Assembly: GCA_963847715.1 (NCBI GenBank)
Contig: CAWKAZ010000012.1
Coordinates: forward strand, 1-64,000
DNA from: Acidiflorens sp963847715
GTDB lineage: Bacteria; Acidobacteriota; Terriglobia; Terriglobales; Acidobacteriaceae
DNA length: 64,000 nt
Direction: 5' to 3'
Shown: piece by piece, positions 1 to 8,059 of the stretch
How positions within the stretch are numbered: position 1 is the stretch's first letter
How the letters are laid out: every line of letters starts with the position of its first letter
Notes under the pieces: model-generated
Told to the model about the DNA's origin: nothing
Database searches by the model: none
The model's input: only the letters and a program-made list of their open reading frames with translations
Program-made: the position numbers and the translations under genes

Positions 1-148
1 CAACCCCGGAGGCGACGTCAAACCACTATCCGATTTTTTCCAGTGTCGTAAAGGGCTTGCGTTCGGTCGCCCTTTCCCGTCTCTATTGTCGAAAAGAGGA
101 CACGGGCGAGGCACAGGGGCGGATCGTCAGGCTGAAGGAGCAGGTCTC

Positions 149-742
149 ATGAGCACTCAAGATCGTTGGTGGTTTCGCATTGGTGTTTTGACCGACCTGG
201 TAGCACGATCCCGCACGAAACTGGGTCGTACTGCCCTCATGAAGCTGGCTTTCTTGCTGCAAACCGTTGAAGGCCTTCCACTCGGATACAACTTCCGTCT
301 CTACACATACGGACCGTTTGATGAAGATGTCCTCAATGACCTCGGTCAAGCCGAGTGCATGCAGGCCGTCGTTTCCACGATGATTCCCTTCAGTGGTGGT
401 GAGGGCTACGGCTACGAGTTCTCCCCCGGACCATCGTGCGGCCAGGTCCGGATCCTGCTGGCCGAAGCGATCAAGCCATATGAAGGTAAATTGGATCAGA
501 TGATCGAGAGATTCGGAATTCGGAGCGCCGCCGACCTGGAGCTTCTCTCGACGATCGTCTACGCGGATCGAGATTGCCAGGGTCGCACGCCGCCTGTTTC
601 TCCAGACGAACTCGCCCGCCAGGTACAGGAAATAAAGCCTCGGTTCTCGGTTGAATATATTAAGCAGAACATTGAGGAACTCAATCAAATGGGGCTCTTG
701 TCGGCGGCTCATACACATCCGACCTCCTCTCGTTGCAACTGA
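149..742 (+). CDS. YwgA-like hypothetical protein next to a type I R-M gene
   Basis: About 197 residues. I prefer the ATG at 149 (GGAG eight bases upstream) over a TTG at 86. The N-terminal part (a Gly-Arg-Thr-x-x-x-Lys-Leu stretch, then a Tyr-Gly-Pro-Phe motif at about 52-55) resembles the YwgA/DUF4065-type small proteins often found in defence loci, where they can act as antitoxin-like or accessory proteins. That family assignment is by resemblance only. It ends 16 bases before hsdM and is probably co-transcribed with it. No catalytic motif is visible. Confidence 0.6.
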   Translation: MSTQDRWWFRIGVLTDLVARSRTKLGRTALMKLAFLLQTVEGLPLGYNFRLYTYGPFDEDVLNDLGQAECMQAVVSTMIPFSGGEGYGYEFSPGPSCGQVRILLAEAIKPYEGKLDQMIERFGIRSAADLELLSTIVYADRDCQGRTPPVSPDELARQVQEIKPRFSVEYIKQNIEELNQMGLLSAAHTHPTSSRCN

Positions 743-758
743 TTGACATTCACGCACC

Positions 759-2252
759 ATGAGCACCGACACCCAGCAAGTTGTCAGCAAAGCCTGGAAC
801 TTCGCCCACGTCCTCCGGGACGACGGCCTGAGCTACATGGCTTACGTCGAACAGATCACGTTCCTCCTCTTCCTCAAGATGGCGGACGAGCAGACAAAGC
901 CGCCATACAACCGAAAGCCGATTGTCCCGGCAGGCTATGACTGGGCGAGCCTGTTGGCGAAGGAAGGCGATGCCCTGGAGACCCAGTATCGCCACATCCT
1001 CGAACACCTCTCCACGCAGCCGGGGATGCTCGGGGAGGTCTTCAAGAAGGCGAAGCCGGAAATCCAAAACCCCGTCACGCTCCGACGCCTCATCGTCGAT
1101 CTCATCGAGCCTGAAAAGTGGATGTCGATGCAGGCGGATGTAAAAGGCGACATCTACGAGGGTCTGCTCTCGAAGAGCGCTGCGGAGAGTCCGAAGGGGG
1201 CGGGTCAGTATTTCACGCCCCGAGAACTCATCAAGGCGATCGTGGATTGTGCCCGACCGACAGCGGCAGACACGCTCTGCGACCCCGCTTGCGGCACGGG
1301 GGGCTTTCTTCTGAACGCCCATGATTACGTGGTGCGGCACCAGGGCAAAGACCTCGACCCCGATGAAAAGAAGCACTTGAAGCGGGGCTTCGTGAGAGGC
1401 TGGGAAGTCGTCCCGAACACCGCCCGGCTTTGCATCATGAACCTGATGCTCCACGGCATCGACGCCGACCCTTGCCCCATCGTCTCGGGCAAGGACAGCC
1501 TCGCCAGCCCGCCCGGAGACGGCGATCGGGTGAGCCTGCTCCTGACCAATCCGCCTTTCGGGAAGAAATCGACCATCGCCATCGTGAACGAAGAGGGCGA
1601 CCTGGAGAAAGAGGACGAGTCTTACGAGCGGCCCGACTTCTGGACATCGACCAAGAACAAGCAGTTGAACTTCCTCCAGCACGTCAAGAGCCTGCTCAAG
1701 ATCAACGGCCGCTGCGCCATCGTCGTTCCCGACAACGTGCTGTTCGAGGGCGGGGCGGGCGAGACCGTGCGCCGGAAGCTGCTGGAGCAAGCCGACGTTC
1801 ACACCCTGCTGCGGCTCCCCACCGGCATCTTCTACGCCCAGGGCGTCAAGGCAAACGTCCTGTTCTTCGACGCCAAGCCCGCCCGTGAGAAGCCGTGGAC
1901 CGAGAAGCTGTGGGTCTTCGACTACCGCACCAACATCCACCACACCCTCAAGACGAAGCCGCTCAAACGCTCCGACCTCGACGAGTTCGTGGCCTGCTAC
2001 CACCCCGAGAACCGCCACGAGCGCAAGGCGACCTGGAGCGAGACCAACCCCGAGGGACGCTGGCGCTGCTTCAGTTACGAGGAACTGGCCAAGCGGGACA
2101 AGCTCAACCTCGACATCTTCTGGATCAAGGACAAGAGCCTGGAGGACGCCGACAGCCTCCCCGAACCCGACGTCCTGGCCCAGGAGATCGCCGACGACCT
2201 CCAGACGGCCCTGGAGCTGTTCGGGGCGATAGCCAACGAGTTGAAGGAATGA
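759..2252 (+). CDS. hsdM: Type I restriction-modification system DNA methyltransferase subunit HsdM
   Basis: 497 residues, full length for the family. It would methylate adenine N6 in a sequence chosen by HsdS. Visible motifs are the N-terminal HsdM helical domain (1-140), Gln-Tyr-Phe-Thr-Pro-Arg (150-155), the SAM-binding motif I DPACGTGGFL (175-184) and the catalytic motif IV NPPFG (264-268). The stop overlaps the next ATG (ATGA), the usual coupling to hsdS, but that gene ends after ten codons. No hsdR lies in the window; it may lie to the left. Without HsdS the enzyme is expected to lack a target. Confidence 0.95.
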   Translation: MSTDTQQVVSKAWNFAHVLRDDGLSYMAYVEQITFLLFLKMADEQTKPPYNRKPIVPAGYDWASLLAKEGDALETQYRHILEHLSTQPGMLGEVFKKAKPEIQNPVTLRRLIVDLIEPEKWMSMQADVKGDIYEGLLSKSAAESPKGAGQYFTPRELIKAIVDCARPTAADTLCDPACGTGGFLLNAHDYVVRHQGKDLDPDEKKHLKRGFVRGWEVVPNTARLCIMNLMLHGIDADPCPIVSGKDSLASPPGDGDRVSLLLTNPPFGKKSTIAIVNEEGDLEKEDESYERPDFWTSTKNKQLNFLQHVKSLLKINGRCAIVVPDNVLFEGGAGETVRRKLLEQADVHTLLRLPTGIFYAQGVKANVLFFDAKPAREKPWTEKLWVFDYRTNIHHTLKTKPLKRSDLDEFVACYHPENRHERKATWSETNPEGRWRCFSYEELAKRDKLNLDIFWIKDKSLEDADSLPEPDVLAQEIADDLQTALELFGAIANELKE

Positions 2253-2281
2253 GCCCAACACTCTATCGACCAGCCCTTTGA
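2249..2281 (+). pseudogene. hsdS: Remnant of hsdS specificity subunit (first ten codons)
   Basis: An ATG at 2249 overlaps the hsdM stop, as in intact hsdM-hsdS pairs, and opens a frame reading MSPTLYRPAL before a stop at 2279-2281. The position and coupling fit an hsdS start. No target-recognition domain follows in any frame. I infer that hsdS was lost by deletion or replacement just after its start; the alternative is a chance ATG. Confidence 0.4.
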
Positions 2282-2723
2282 GATGAAAGTAGCAATCGGC
2301 TTTTTACCGCGCGGAGCCGAGACAATTGGGCGGGAACCTAATCTGGGAGAATCAAAAGGATTGGTGTTGGTTCTTTTTCCAGCCAAAAAGCTCCGACACC
2401 AATAGATCTTCTGCTCCCCGCTGACGTCGGGCGCGTTTCGCGATGCTTCACCCCCTTCTGGCCATGCCGACATCGTAACATAGCCTGCAAGACGGGGTTT
2501 AGTGGACGCACACAAGGGCGTCGTGTAATTCATACGGGCGGATCTTTGCTCGAGTTACCCGGGGGTCGAGCACAATTCACTATGTTCCCCTCGACTTCCC
2601 CGAGCGGCCAGTCTTTACGACTGACGGAAAGAGTGGGTAGAATTCGATATCATTGAGTGAATTTCTAGCTTAGCCTAATTGGGGCACAACAAGTAGATCA
2701 AGAAATCTATTGGACATATTTGC
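2282..2723. other. Noncoding stretch between hsdM and the AAA ATPase
   Basis: About 440 bases with no open frame that looks like protein. Base composition shifts visibly from GC-rich hsdM to AT-richer DNA over this stretch, which suggests a junction between two acquisitions. No tRNA, repeat or clear terminator seen; the promoter for the ATPase gene must lie at its right end. Confidence 0.5.
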
Positions 2724-4131
2724 ATGGCAATACGCATTCAAAAACTGGAAATCAAAGGGCTGCACCGAGCCAAGGACTATTCCATCGAAATCAAAGACAA
2801 TAAGATCGTTATGGTTGGTGTCAACGGGCTTGGGAAAACGACGGTTGTTAGTCTCCTGTACTTGATCTTAAGCAGGCAATGGGATCGCGTCTTAGAATAC
2901 AACTTTGGCTCCATCAATCTTTTGATTAACGACCGTATTTATACCCTAAAGCAGGAACTGCAGCAGGATACTTCAAAGGAGATTTCAAAACGATTACGAG
3001 CAACCATCCGCCGTCACATGCCACTCCGCCAGTTGCCCGTCCTTTCGCAAGATTTCTACGACGAGTTGGCTGCGATAGGACAAAGAGGTGGTCGAGAGGC
3101 ATTGGCTAACGAGCTGGACCGTCGCCTTCCAATGCCTTCTTCAGTTTGTCGCAGGATCGCCGGTGAAATACACCTCGATCCGAATTCATTAAATAAGAGT
3201 CTATTGTCACAGCTAGACGGCCTATTGGCAGAGCATGCCGGTCAATACCAAGTCCTATATTTACCAACATACAGGCGGGTAGAAAAAGAACTTACATCCA
3301 TTTTTCCCGACCTGGAGGATGCTGTCCAGTCCTTCCAGCGGCGAAAGGGTGTGCTTCAGGGGGATTCACGCAGGGGATACATCGAATTAGTTGAGTTCGG
3401 CATGGAGGATGTTGAGGCGACATTTGTCCGGGCAAGAATTGAACTTGTTGAGACTGCCAAGTCAGAATTAACTAACTTGACGGGTGGTTATCTACGCGAC
3501 GTGATTCGTGGAGAAGGCGAGTCATATGAGATCGAAACGTTCAATAGATTAGATAATACGACAATTGATAGAATTCTTAACAGGGCCGAAGAGCAGACGC
3601 TTTCAGAGTCAAATAATGCTCTGGCTAAAAGCAGTCATCGAAAGAATCAAAATCACGCCCTCCGATGAAGTCGAGGCGGTCGACCGATATATTGCCCACT
3701 TTTTCTCCAAGCTGATTAATGTGGATCGGGCATTATCAGAGAAGGAGACGTTGATTCATAACTTTACACAGGTATGCAATCAATACTTATCAGGGAAACA
3801 GATTGTCTATGACGACAAAGAGTCGCGAAGAAGTGTAGTCTTGACGATTCGGGGAAAGACGATCGAGCTTAAGTCCCTATCGTCGGGCTAAAAGCAAATA
3901 GTATCACTATTTTCACATCTCTACCTTAGAGAACGTGGAGACGTGTTCGTGATTATAGACGAACCGGAATTATCGTTGTCCGTAAAATGGCAGAAGCAGC
4001 TCTTGCCAGATATCCTTCAAACAGGCAGATGCAAATTCTTGGCGGCTGTGACTCATTCTCCATTCATATTCGATAACGATCTTGATCCGTTTGCTGTCGA
4101 TTTAGAAAAGTGCATCACAGAGGTTCTCTGA
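2724..4131 (+). pseudogene. ariA: PARIS-like AAA ATPase AriA, broken by a frameshift and a nonsense codon
   Basis: Read across two lesions this is an ABC/SMC-type ATPase of about 468 residues. Walker A GVNGLGKTT lies at 32-40, the ABC signature Leu-Ser-Ser-Gly at 3877-3888, and Walker B VIIDEP shortly after (about 3952-3969). A one-base gain near 3619 moves the reading to the next frame. At 3889-3891 a TAA stands exactly where the signature needs its Glu (GAA or GAG). Reading then continues in the same frame to a TGA at 4129-4131 that overlaps the start of the DUF4435 gene. The AAA + DUF4435 order matches PARIS, in which AriA senses anti-restriction proteins and holds the AriB toxin; Septu- or OLD-type ATPases are alternatives. 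AT-rich codon use unlike the core genes suggests transfer. Confidence 0.7.
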
Positions 4132-4865
4132 TGGATCATCTCGACCAGCTACGCTCATTGCGTAAGACTCCGCAGGCTATATGGCTTCTATTTATCGGAG
4201 ACTACAAGCCTCACAAGCTGGACCTCTATGTTTTCGTTGAGGGACAGGATGACGTCTCATTCTACTTGCCAATAGTGCGGCAAGTCTGGAAGTCGCAGGG
4301 TCAGACCACGGCGTACGATTGCAATGGGAAAGACAATGTGGTTGCCTTGATGCCAAGGGTGAAGGCGAAGGTCGATCCTAAGTGGCGAGCATTATTTTTT
4401 ATTGACAAGGACTTGGATGATTTCTGCGGTATCTCATATGCAAAAGATGATCAGTTATTTGAAACATGTTATTACTCGATCGAGAATTTTTTGGTAAACG
4501 CTGAGACCTTGGTTGTTCTTTGGACCGAGTTGATCAGGTTGTCTGCAGCGGATGCTAGGTTGGCCCAAATTCTTAGACTGTATGAAGAGGTGTCGACTAA
4601 GTTTGCGGAGGCAATACGGCGTGTAATGGCGTGGGTCATTCTTCAGAGGCGGGAGGGGCACAGGGTTATTCTAAACGATGTAAAAATGGGAGACTGTAGC
4701 ATCACTGTTGGTAGATTTTGCAGGCCGCCAAACGTAACTCACCTCCTGACGCTCATTACGTCAGGAGGTGAGATCTATGAATGGACCAGGCGTCTATGTG
4801 CCCGATATCACCGAAGGGATCACCCGGATCGAGGATCTTCCCAAGCCGCGCCTCGAACACCGTAG
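4131..4865 (+). CDS. ariB: DUF4435 (TOPRIM-like) protein, AriB-like, 3' end replaced by IS sequence
   Basis: The ATG overlaps the ATPase stop by one base (TGATG), so the pair was translationally coupled. Conserved DUF4435 features are FVEGQDD at 35-41, the acidic FFIDKDLDDF at 89-98 and a Tyr-Ser-Ile-Glu-Asn motif at 115-119; in PARIS the equivalent protein is a TOPRIM-fold nuclease. Native sequence stops near residue 203 (about 4738), where the insertion sequence begins. The last 40 or so residues are read from IS DNA. AriB proteins are usually longer, so this one is probably non-functional. The family call is firm, the PARIS assignment less so. Confidence 0.65.
   Translation: MDHLDQLRSLRKTPQAIWLLFIGDYKPHKLDLYVFVEGQDDVSFYLPIVRQVWKSQGQTTAYDCNGKDNVVALMPRVKAKVDPKWRALFFIDKDLDDFCGISYAKDDQLFETCYYSIENFLVNAETLVVLWTELIRLSAADARLAQILRLYEEVSTKFAEAIRRVMAWVILQRREGHRVILNDVKMGDCSITVGRFCRPPNVTHLLTLITSGGEIYEWTRRLCARYHRRDHPDRGSSQAAPRTP
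4738..4772 (+). promoter_or_regulatory. Perfect 14-bp hairpin burying the transposase Shine-Dalgarno
   Basis: CTCACCTCCTGACG (4738-4751) pairs perfectly with CGTCAGGAGGTGAG (4759-4772) around a 7-base loop. The right arm contains AGGAGGTGA, an ideal ribosome-binding site five bases before the ATG at 4777. In RNA the hairpin would hide that site, a common way for insertion sequences to keep transposase low. It also marks the left edge of the IS fragment. Confidence 0.6.
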
Positions 4866-5371
4866 CCGCAACTACTCCTGCCGGCGCTGCCCCTTGTGTG
4901 GTGGTCGTGCCGGCCGCTGGAGAACCGCCTCCCGAACCGTTCATGATCTCGGCGACCCCCGCACCGGCCGACCGATCGATCTCCATGTCCGCTACTCCAC
5001 GCATCGCTGTTTCACCTGTCGGCGCTGCTTCCCCGCTGACCTGTCCGACCTGGCCCCGCCCAGGAGCCATTACACCCACCGGGTGCAACAGACGGCCGTG
5101 CGACTGGTGGTGGAGGACGACCTACCTTTTCGCATGGCCAGTTGGCACCTGTGGCGCGACCACCGCGTCTTTGTCCCTTGGGCCACCATCCAGAATTGGG
5201 TCGAGGCCGCGGGGGAAAAAAAGCCGGGACGTCGTTGACACCGACTACCTCGAGCGCGCGCTGGTCCACTTCAGCGGGTATCTCGCTGCCGACGAGTTGT
5301 ACGACGGCCCTTTCTGCGTGCTCTCGCTGGTCGACAATCGAGCTTTCGTCCGCCTGTCCTTCCGTGTCCTG
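4777..5371 (+). pseudogene. ISL3-like transposase fragment, frameshifted and truncated
   Basis: Starts at the ATG after a perfect but hairpin-buried ribosome-binding site. The N-terminus is a zinc-ribbon as in ISL3 transposases: Cys 35, 38, 41 and Cys 78, 81, 84. The frame closes at 5238; the protein resumes one frame over just past a run of seven A (5216-5222) with a DELYDGPF stretch holding the likely first acidic catalytic residue and a following Val-Asp-Asn-Arg. It then ends at the 5371 junction. The catalytic Asp/Glu of the C-terminal half are absent, so no activity is expected. Similar sequences are common in Planctomycetes (from memory). Confidence 0.7.
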
Positions 5372-5928
5372 GTTTCCTGGTCGGGCTCATCGAGACGCAC
5401 CGTGTTTTCCGGACGCTCATGGCGCGTGTCGCGCGCGTTGTTCACGGCCAGGTTCGTCGCGATGCGATAGAGCCAGGTCGTGAACTTCGCGCTCGGCTCG
5501 TAAGTGGTGCGCGAGCGGTAAACGCGCAAAAAGACTTCCTGTGCCAACTCTTCCGCAGTTGACGGATTGTGGCACAACCGGTACATGAAGCCGACCATCG
5601 GGCGGCGATATTTCTGTACCAGGTAGGCAAAAGCAGACTCGTCGCCTGTTTTCACCCGCAGCATCACGTCGACGTCGGAAATGGCTTCCGCGGAGCTGGC
5701 CATATTCATTGGAGCAGACGGAGATGGCGAAGCTCCGGCAAACTTCGGCAGCGCGCGACCCAACATTCCGCGATCGAGCACTCCGCCGTCGATGGCAACG
5801 CTGCTCACATTGGTAGAAACCCCGTTGGCGTCCGAAAGTTGCGCATCGTCGGAGGCGCGATGTCGCGCGGAAGTGCCTTCTGTTGAATCATTTACAGGCC
5901 GAGCGTCGGGAGTGTCGGAGGCGGCCAT
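5371..5928 (-). pseudogene. ECF sigma factor, N-terminal half only
   Basis: The ATG at 5928 opens a sigma-70 family protein with a disordered 80-residue lead and sigma region 2 from about 84 to 175 (ESAFAYLVQKY, then an AEELAQEVFLRVYR core-binding segment and TTWLYRIATNLAVN). After LDEPDQET (179-186) the similarity ends at 5371, where transposase sequence begins on the opposite strand. Region 4, which binds the -35 element, is missing, so the product cannot work as a sigma factor. The native gene was probably a typical acidobacterial ECF factor; the lost half may lie beyond the left edge. Confidence 0.75.
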
Positions 5929-6838
5929 GAAGGGGTGTTGAAAAGAGGCTAACGGGAGCAGCGATGCGGGTCAAGAGGCTCGGGAACAACGCGTGTTACT
6001 CCTGCTTTGGCGCGTTCCGGTTCATTCCGCATTTTACAGAACGTCGCTTTTAGTGGGAGCGATTTTCTGTTTACTTACTAGTAAATCGTACCCCTCTAAG
6101 TGATCTCTGAAAACAATAGACTTATCTCTAGTTAATCTCCAAATCTTTGAGGAATAAGGGCTTCGTCGACACTGGAGAATTTAATGTAAGTTATTGATTA
6201 TATTATACTTACTTGAATCAGTTCGGAGTCGCGAAGGGAAGCCTTGCAAAATATTGATTCTAAAGGGATGGATTTTGTAAAATATTCCGGATAAAGGAGT
6301 TATGGAACCAGGCCGCCAGTTTCTGGGAAGGGCGCGGCGACGGCACAATGCCACGCTGACGGAATGTGATCAGCGACAAACCAACCAGCCCAATGCGGAC
6401 TGCGAATTGACAGCAGGTTGCGGTGGTACCCAAGACGTTTCTTAGGCCGCTTCGCTCGCATTCGTTCGTTTGCTATTTGCGCACCATGCTCGGTGTCGCC
6501 GCCCGCCCTCCGTCGCTGTCGCTCCTGAGCAAATTCACCGCACGCCCGCAAGGGCAACCATCCAGCGCATCGCCTGGCGCCCCCCCCTTCCTTGAGAGGG
6601 CACCAGAAAAGCAAAACCAACCCCAACGTAGGGCGAACAGCGAGACCCAACCCCAAACCCGGCGCGCCCACGCGCTCCCGCGAGCAGGGCCAGCCCTGCA
6701 CCCGCTGGGGGCTGTCTGCCCCCAGACCCCCGAGCAATAAGGTTCAAACAAAACCAGCTCCGGGGTTCTGCGTGTAATCGACTGGTTACAGCAATTGACA
6801 CCTGACGGAAGTAGAATGGTCCACCACGAGAGATCTTT
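5929..6838. other. Long stretch without a recognisable gene
   Basis: About 910 bases. The first 370 are AT-rich and would include the sigma-factor promoter region. From 6300 the DNA turns C-rich on this strand with overlapping frames on both strands that have no protein-like composition. A strong hairpin CTGGGGGC...GCCCCCAG lies at 6705-6725 without a T-tract. The missing N-terminus of the recombinase should lie here but I cannot find it. Confidence 0.5.
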
Positions 6839-7561
6839 ATGAAGACGCCAGGTCTGAGCTTGGGAACATTTATGCTGTGTTGGGTCATCCTCGCCACGAT
6901 GCGCATAATATGGAAGACGGCGCGCGCCTGGGGTTACGTCACCCACAACCCATTTGAGGGTTTGATGTTGCCTCGCCGAGGGGCAATAAGAAAGCCGACG
7001 CTTACCTCGGAACAAGCACTCGCAGTCATCCGGTTGGCTACAGAGCCATACAGGTCCCTTTTCTGGATCATCGCAGAGACGGGAATGCGCGGAGGCGAAG
7101 TCTGCGGACTCTTCACTGAAGACGTGGACACCGCGCGGCAGTTCATCCACGTGAAGCGGTCAGCGTGGCGTGCGCAACTGCAAACTCCGAAGACGGGAAA
7201 CGCGGTGCGGTCGTTCCCAATTTCTCCGGCACTCGCGGAGCACTTAGCCGTGTTCATCGGTGAGCGGAAGGGCTTGCTGTTCTCTACTCGCACCGGGCGG
7301 CCGCTGGACAATTACAACGTGGTGACCTGGGCCCTCAAACCGCTGCTAAAGCAGATTGGCATTGAGGACACAAAGCACATGGGCCTCCACGCCTTCCGGC
7401 ACTGCAATGCAAGTGCCCTGGACAGCCTGGGCGCGCCGATGCGCATTAGAATGGACCGGTTGGGGCACGCGCAGCAAGAAACGACGATGGGCTACAGTCA
7501 CTCGAATATCGGGGACCATCGGAGGATTGCCGCAGAACTCGGGCGGGTCTTTTGTCCGTGA
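6839..7561 (+). CDS. Tyrosine recombinase (phage-type integrase), N-terminally truncated
   Basis: 240 residues, short of the usual 320-400. The catalytic domain is complete: Arg84 in TGMRGGE, Lys118, His184-x2-Arg187 in HAFRH, His210 in LGHA and the nucleophile Tyr219. Only a trace of the N-terminal core-binding domain remains (Trp-Lys-Thr-Ala-Arg...Asn-Pro-Phe, 25-39), and the first 20 residues look unrelated. It is therefore likely a decayed integrase of a lost element. It lies 300 bases before tRNA-Val, pointing towards it. Confidence 0.75.
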   Translation: MKTPGLSLGTFMLCWVILATMRIIWKTARAWGYVTHNPFEGLMLPRRGAIRKPTLTSEQALAVIRLATEPYRSLFWIIAETGMRGGEVCGLFTEDVDTARQFIHVKRSAWRAQLQTPKTGNAVRSFPISPALAEHLAVFIGERKGLLFSTRTGRPLDNYNVVTWALKPLLKQIGIEDTKHMGLHAFRHCNASALDSLGAPMRIRMDRLGHAQQETTMGYSHSNIGDHRRIAAELGRVFCP

Positions 7562-7621
7562 TTTTGGTGCTGTCCTAATTTGGCGTTGATTCGCTCGGGC
7601 AATTGGGGGGATAATTATTTC

Positions 7622-7771
7622 GTGAAGCCTAGCAACCAAACGCGCAGACTCTGGTTTGGCTTCTGGGTTTTCGTTGTCACAATTGTTGCGTGGTTTTGGC
7701 CCGCTTGGCAAGGGGTAAGGGTAATCACACCAGCAAACTCTCCGCCCCAATACGTGACGCCTACCAAATAG
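7622..7771 (+). CDS. Possible 49-residue single-span membrane peptide
   Basis: A GTG-started frame with one strongly hydrophobic, Trp-rich segment (about residues 9-26) between a basic N-terminus and a polar tail. Only a loose GGGGGG-type site lies upstream. It may be chance; nothing in the surroundings supports a function. Confidence 0.22.
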   Translation: MKPSNQTRRLWFGFWVFVVTIVAWFWPAWQGVRVITPANSPPQYVTPTK

Positions 7772-7803
7772 AAACAAGGACACCACCGAGTTCTTTGCTC
7801 AAG

Positions 7804-7832
7804 TTGACGGCGGATTTTTGCATCTGTATAAG
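7804..7832 (+). promoter_or_regulatory. Sigma-70 promoter of tRNA-Val
   Basis: TTGACG (7804-7809) and TATAAG (7827-7832) with a 17-base spacer, ending 28 bases before the tRNA. The near-consensus match and position make it the obvious tRNA promoter and show that this tRNA is an independent unit. Confidence 0.7.
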
Positions 7833-7860
7833 AGATAAGGGCGTTCTGCCCACGATCCAA

Positions 7861-7935
7861 GGGCGCATAACTCAGCGGTAGAGTGCCATCCTCACACGGT
7901 GGAAGTCGTAGGTTCGAATCCTACTGCGCCCACCA
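7861..7935 (+). tRNA. tRNA-Val, anticodon CAC
   Basis: Acceptor GGGCGCA (7861-7867) pairs with TGCGCCC (7925-7931); discriminator A at 7932 and an encoded CCA (7933-7935). The anticodon stem CCATC/GGTGG encloses the loop CTCACAC, giving CAC for GUG codons. The T arm GTAGG-TTCGAAT-CCTAC is perfect. The gene is complete although a recombinase remnant lies upstream. Confidence 0.95.
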
Positions 7936-7954
7936 TTCCCTTCGGCGTTGCCTC

Positions 7955-8017
7955 GGCCCCTAAAGGGGCATCTGAAATCAAAGAAGTTACGGTATCGCTG
8001 AAGCGATACCCTGATAC
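7955..8017. repeat. Composite palindromic repeat, copy 1
   Basis: Two palindromes in series: GCCCCTAAAGGGGC (7956-7969) and GGTATCGCTGAAGCGATACC (7991-8010) followed by CTGATAC. The same pair in the same order recurs at 52901-52962, where the second stem has C-G in place of T-A, a compensatory change. It lies directly behind the tRNA. Confidence 0.75.
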
Positions 8018-8059
8018 AAACGGAGGATACAAAGCCGAGTCCATCAGCAAACTGTGAAG

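Larger units (their letters stand above)
4738..5371 (+). mobile_element. Left-end fragment of an ISL3-like insertion sequence
   Basis: Begins with the hairpin at 4738, carries the first third of a transposase and stops abruptly at about 5371 where sigma-factor sequence starts on the other strand. No right end or terminal inverted repeat partner is present. It interrupted the DUF4435 gene, and a later deletion probably joined it to the sigma gene. Confidence 0.55.

Noticed and set aside
1..85. Hairpin AAAGGGC...GCCCTTT as a terminator of an upstream gene
   Set aside because: Followed by C-rich sequence and no T-tract; no upstream gene is visible.
750..2261. 503-residue open frame on the - strand over hsdM
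   Set aside because: A GC-driven shadow: hsdM on the other strand has all family motifs, while this frame has no recognisable domain and composition skewed to Val/Leu/Arg/Gly.
5210..5225. Programmed -1 frameshift of IS type on A AAA AAG
   Set aside because: The transposase continues in the +1 frame relative to the first part, so a -1 slip would not give the protein.
6300..6740. Several overlapping frames on both strands, 100-225 residues
   Set aside because: Low-complexity Gly/Arg/Pro-rich products, no ribosome-binding sites, no domain.
6795..6817. Promoter for the recombinase (TTGACA, TAGAAT)
   Set aside because: Spacer is only 11 bases.
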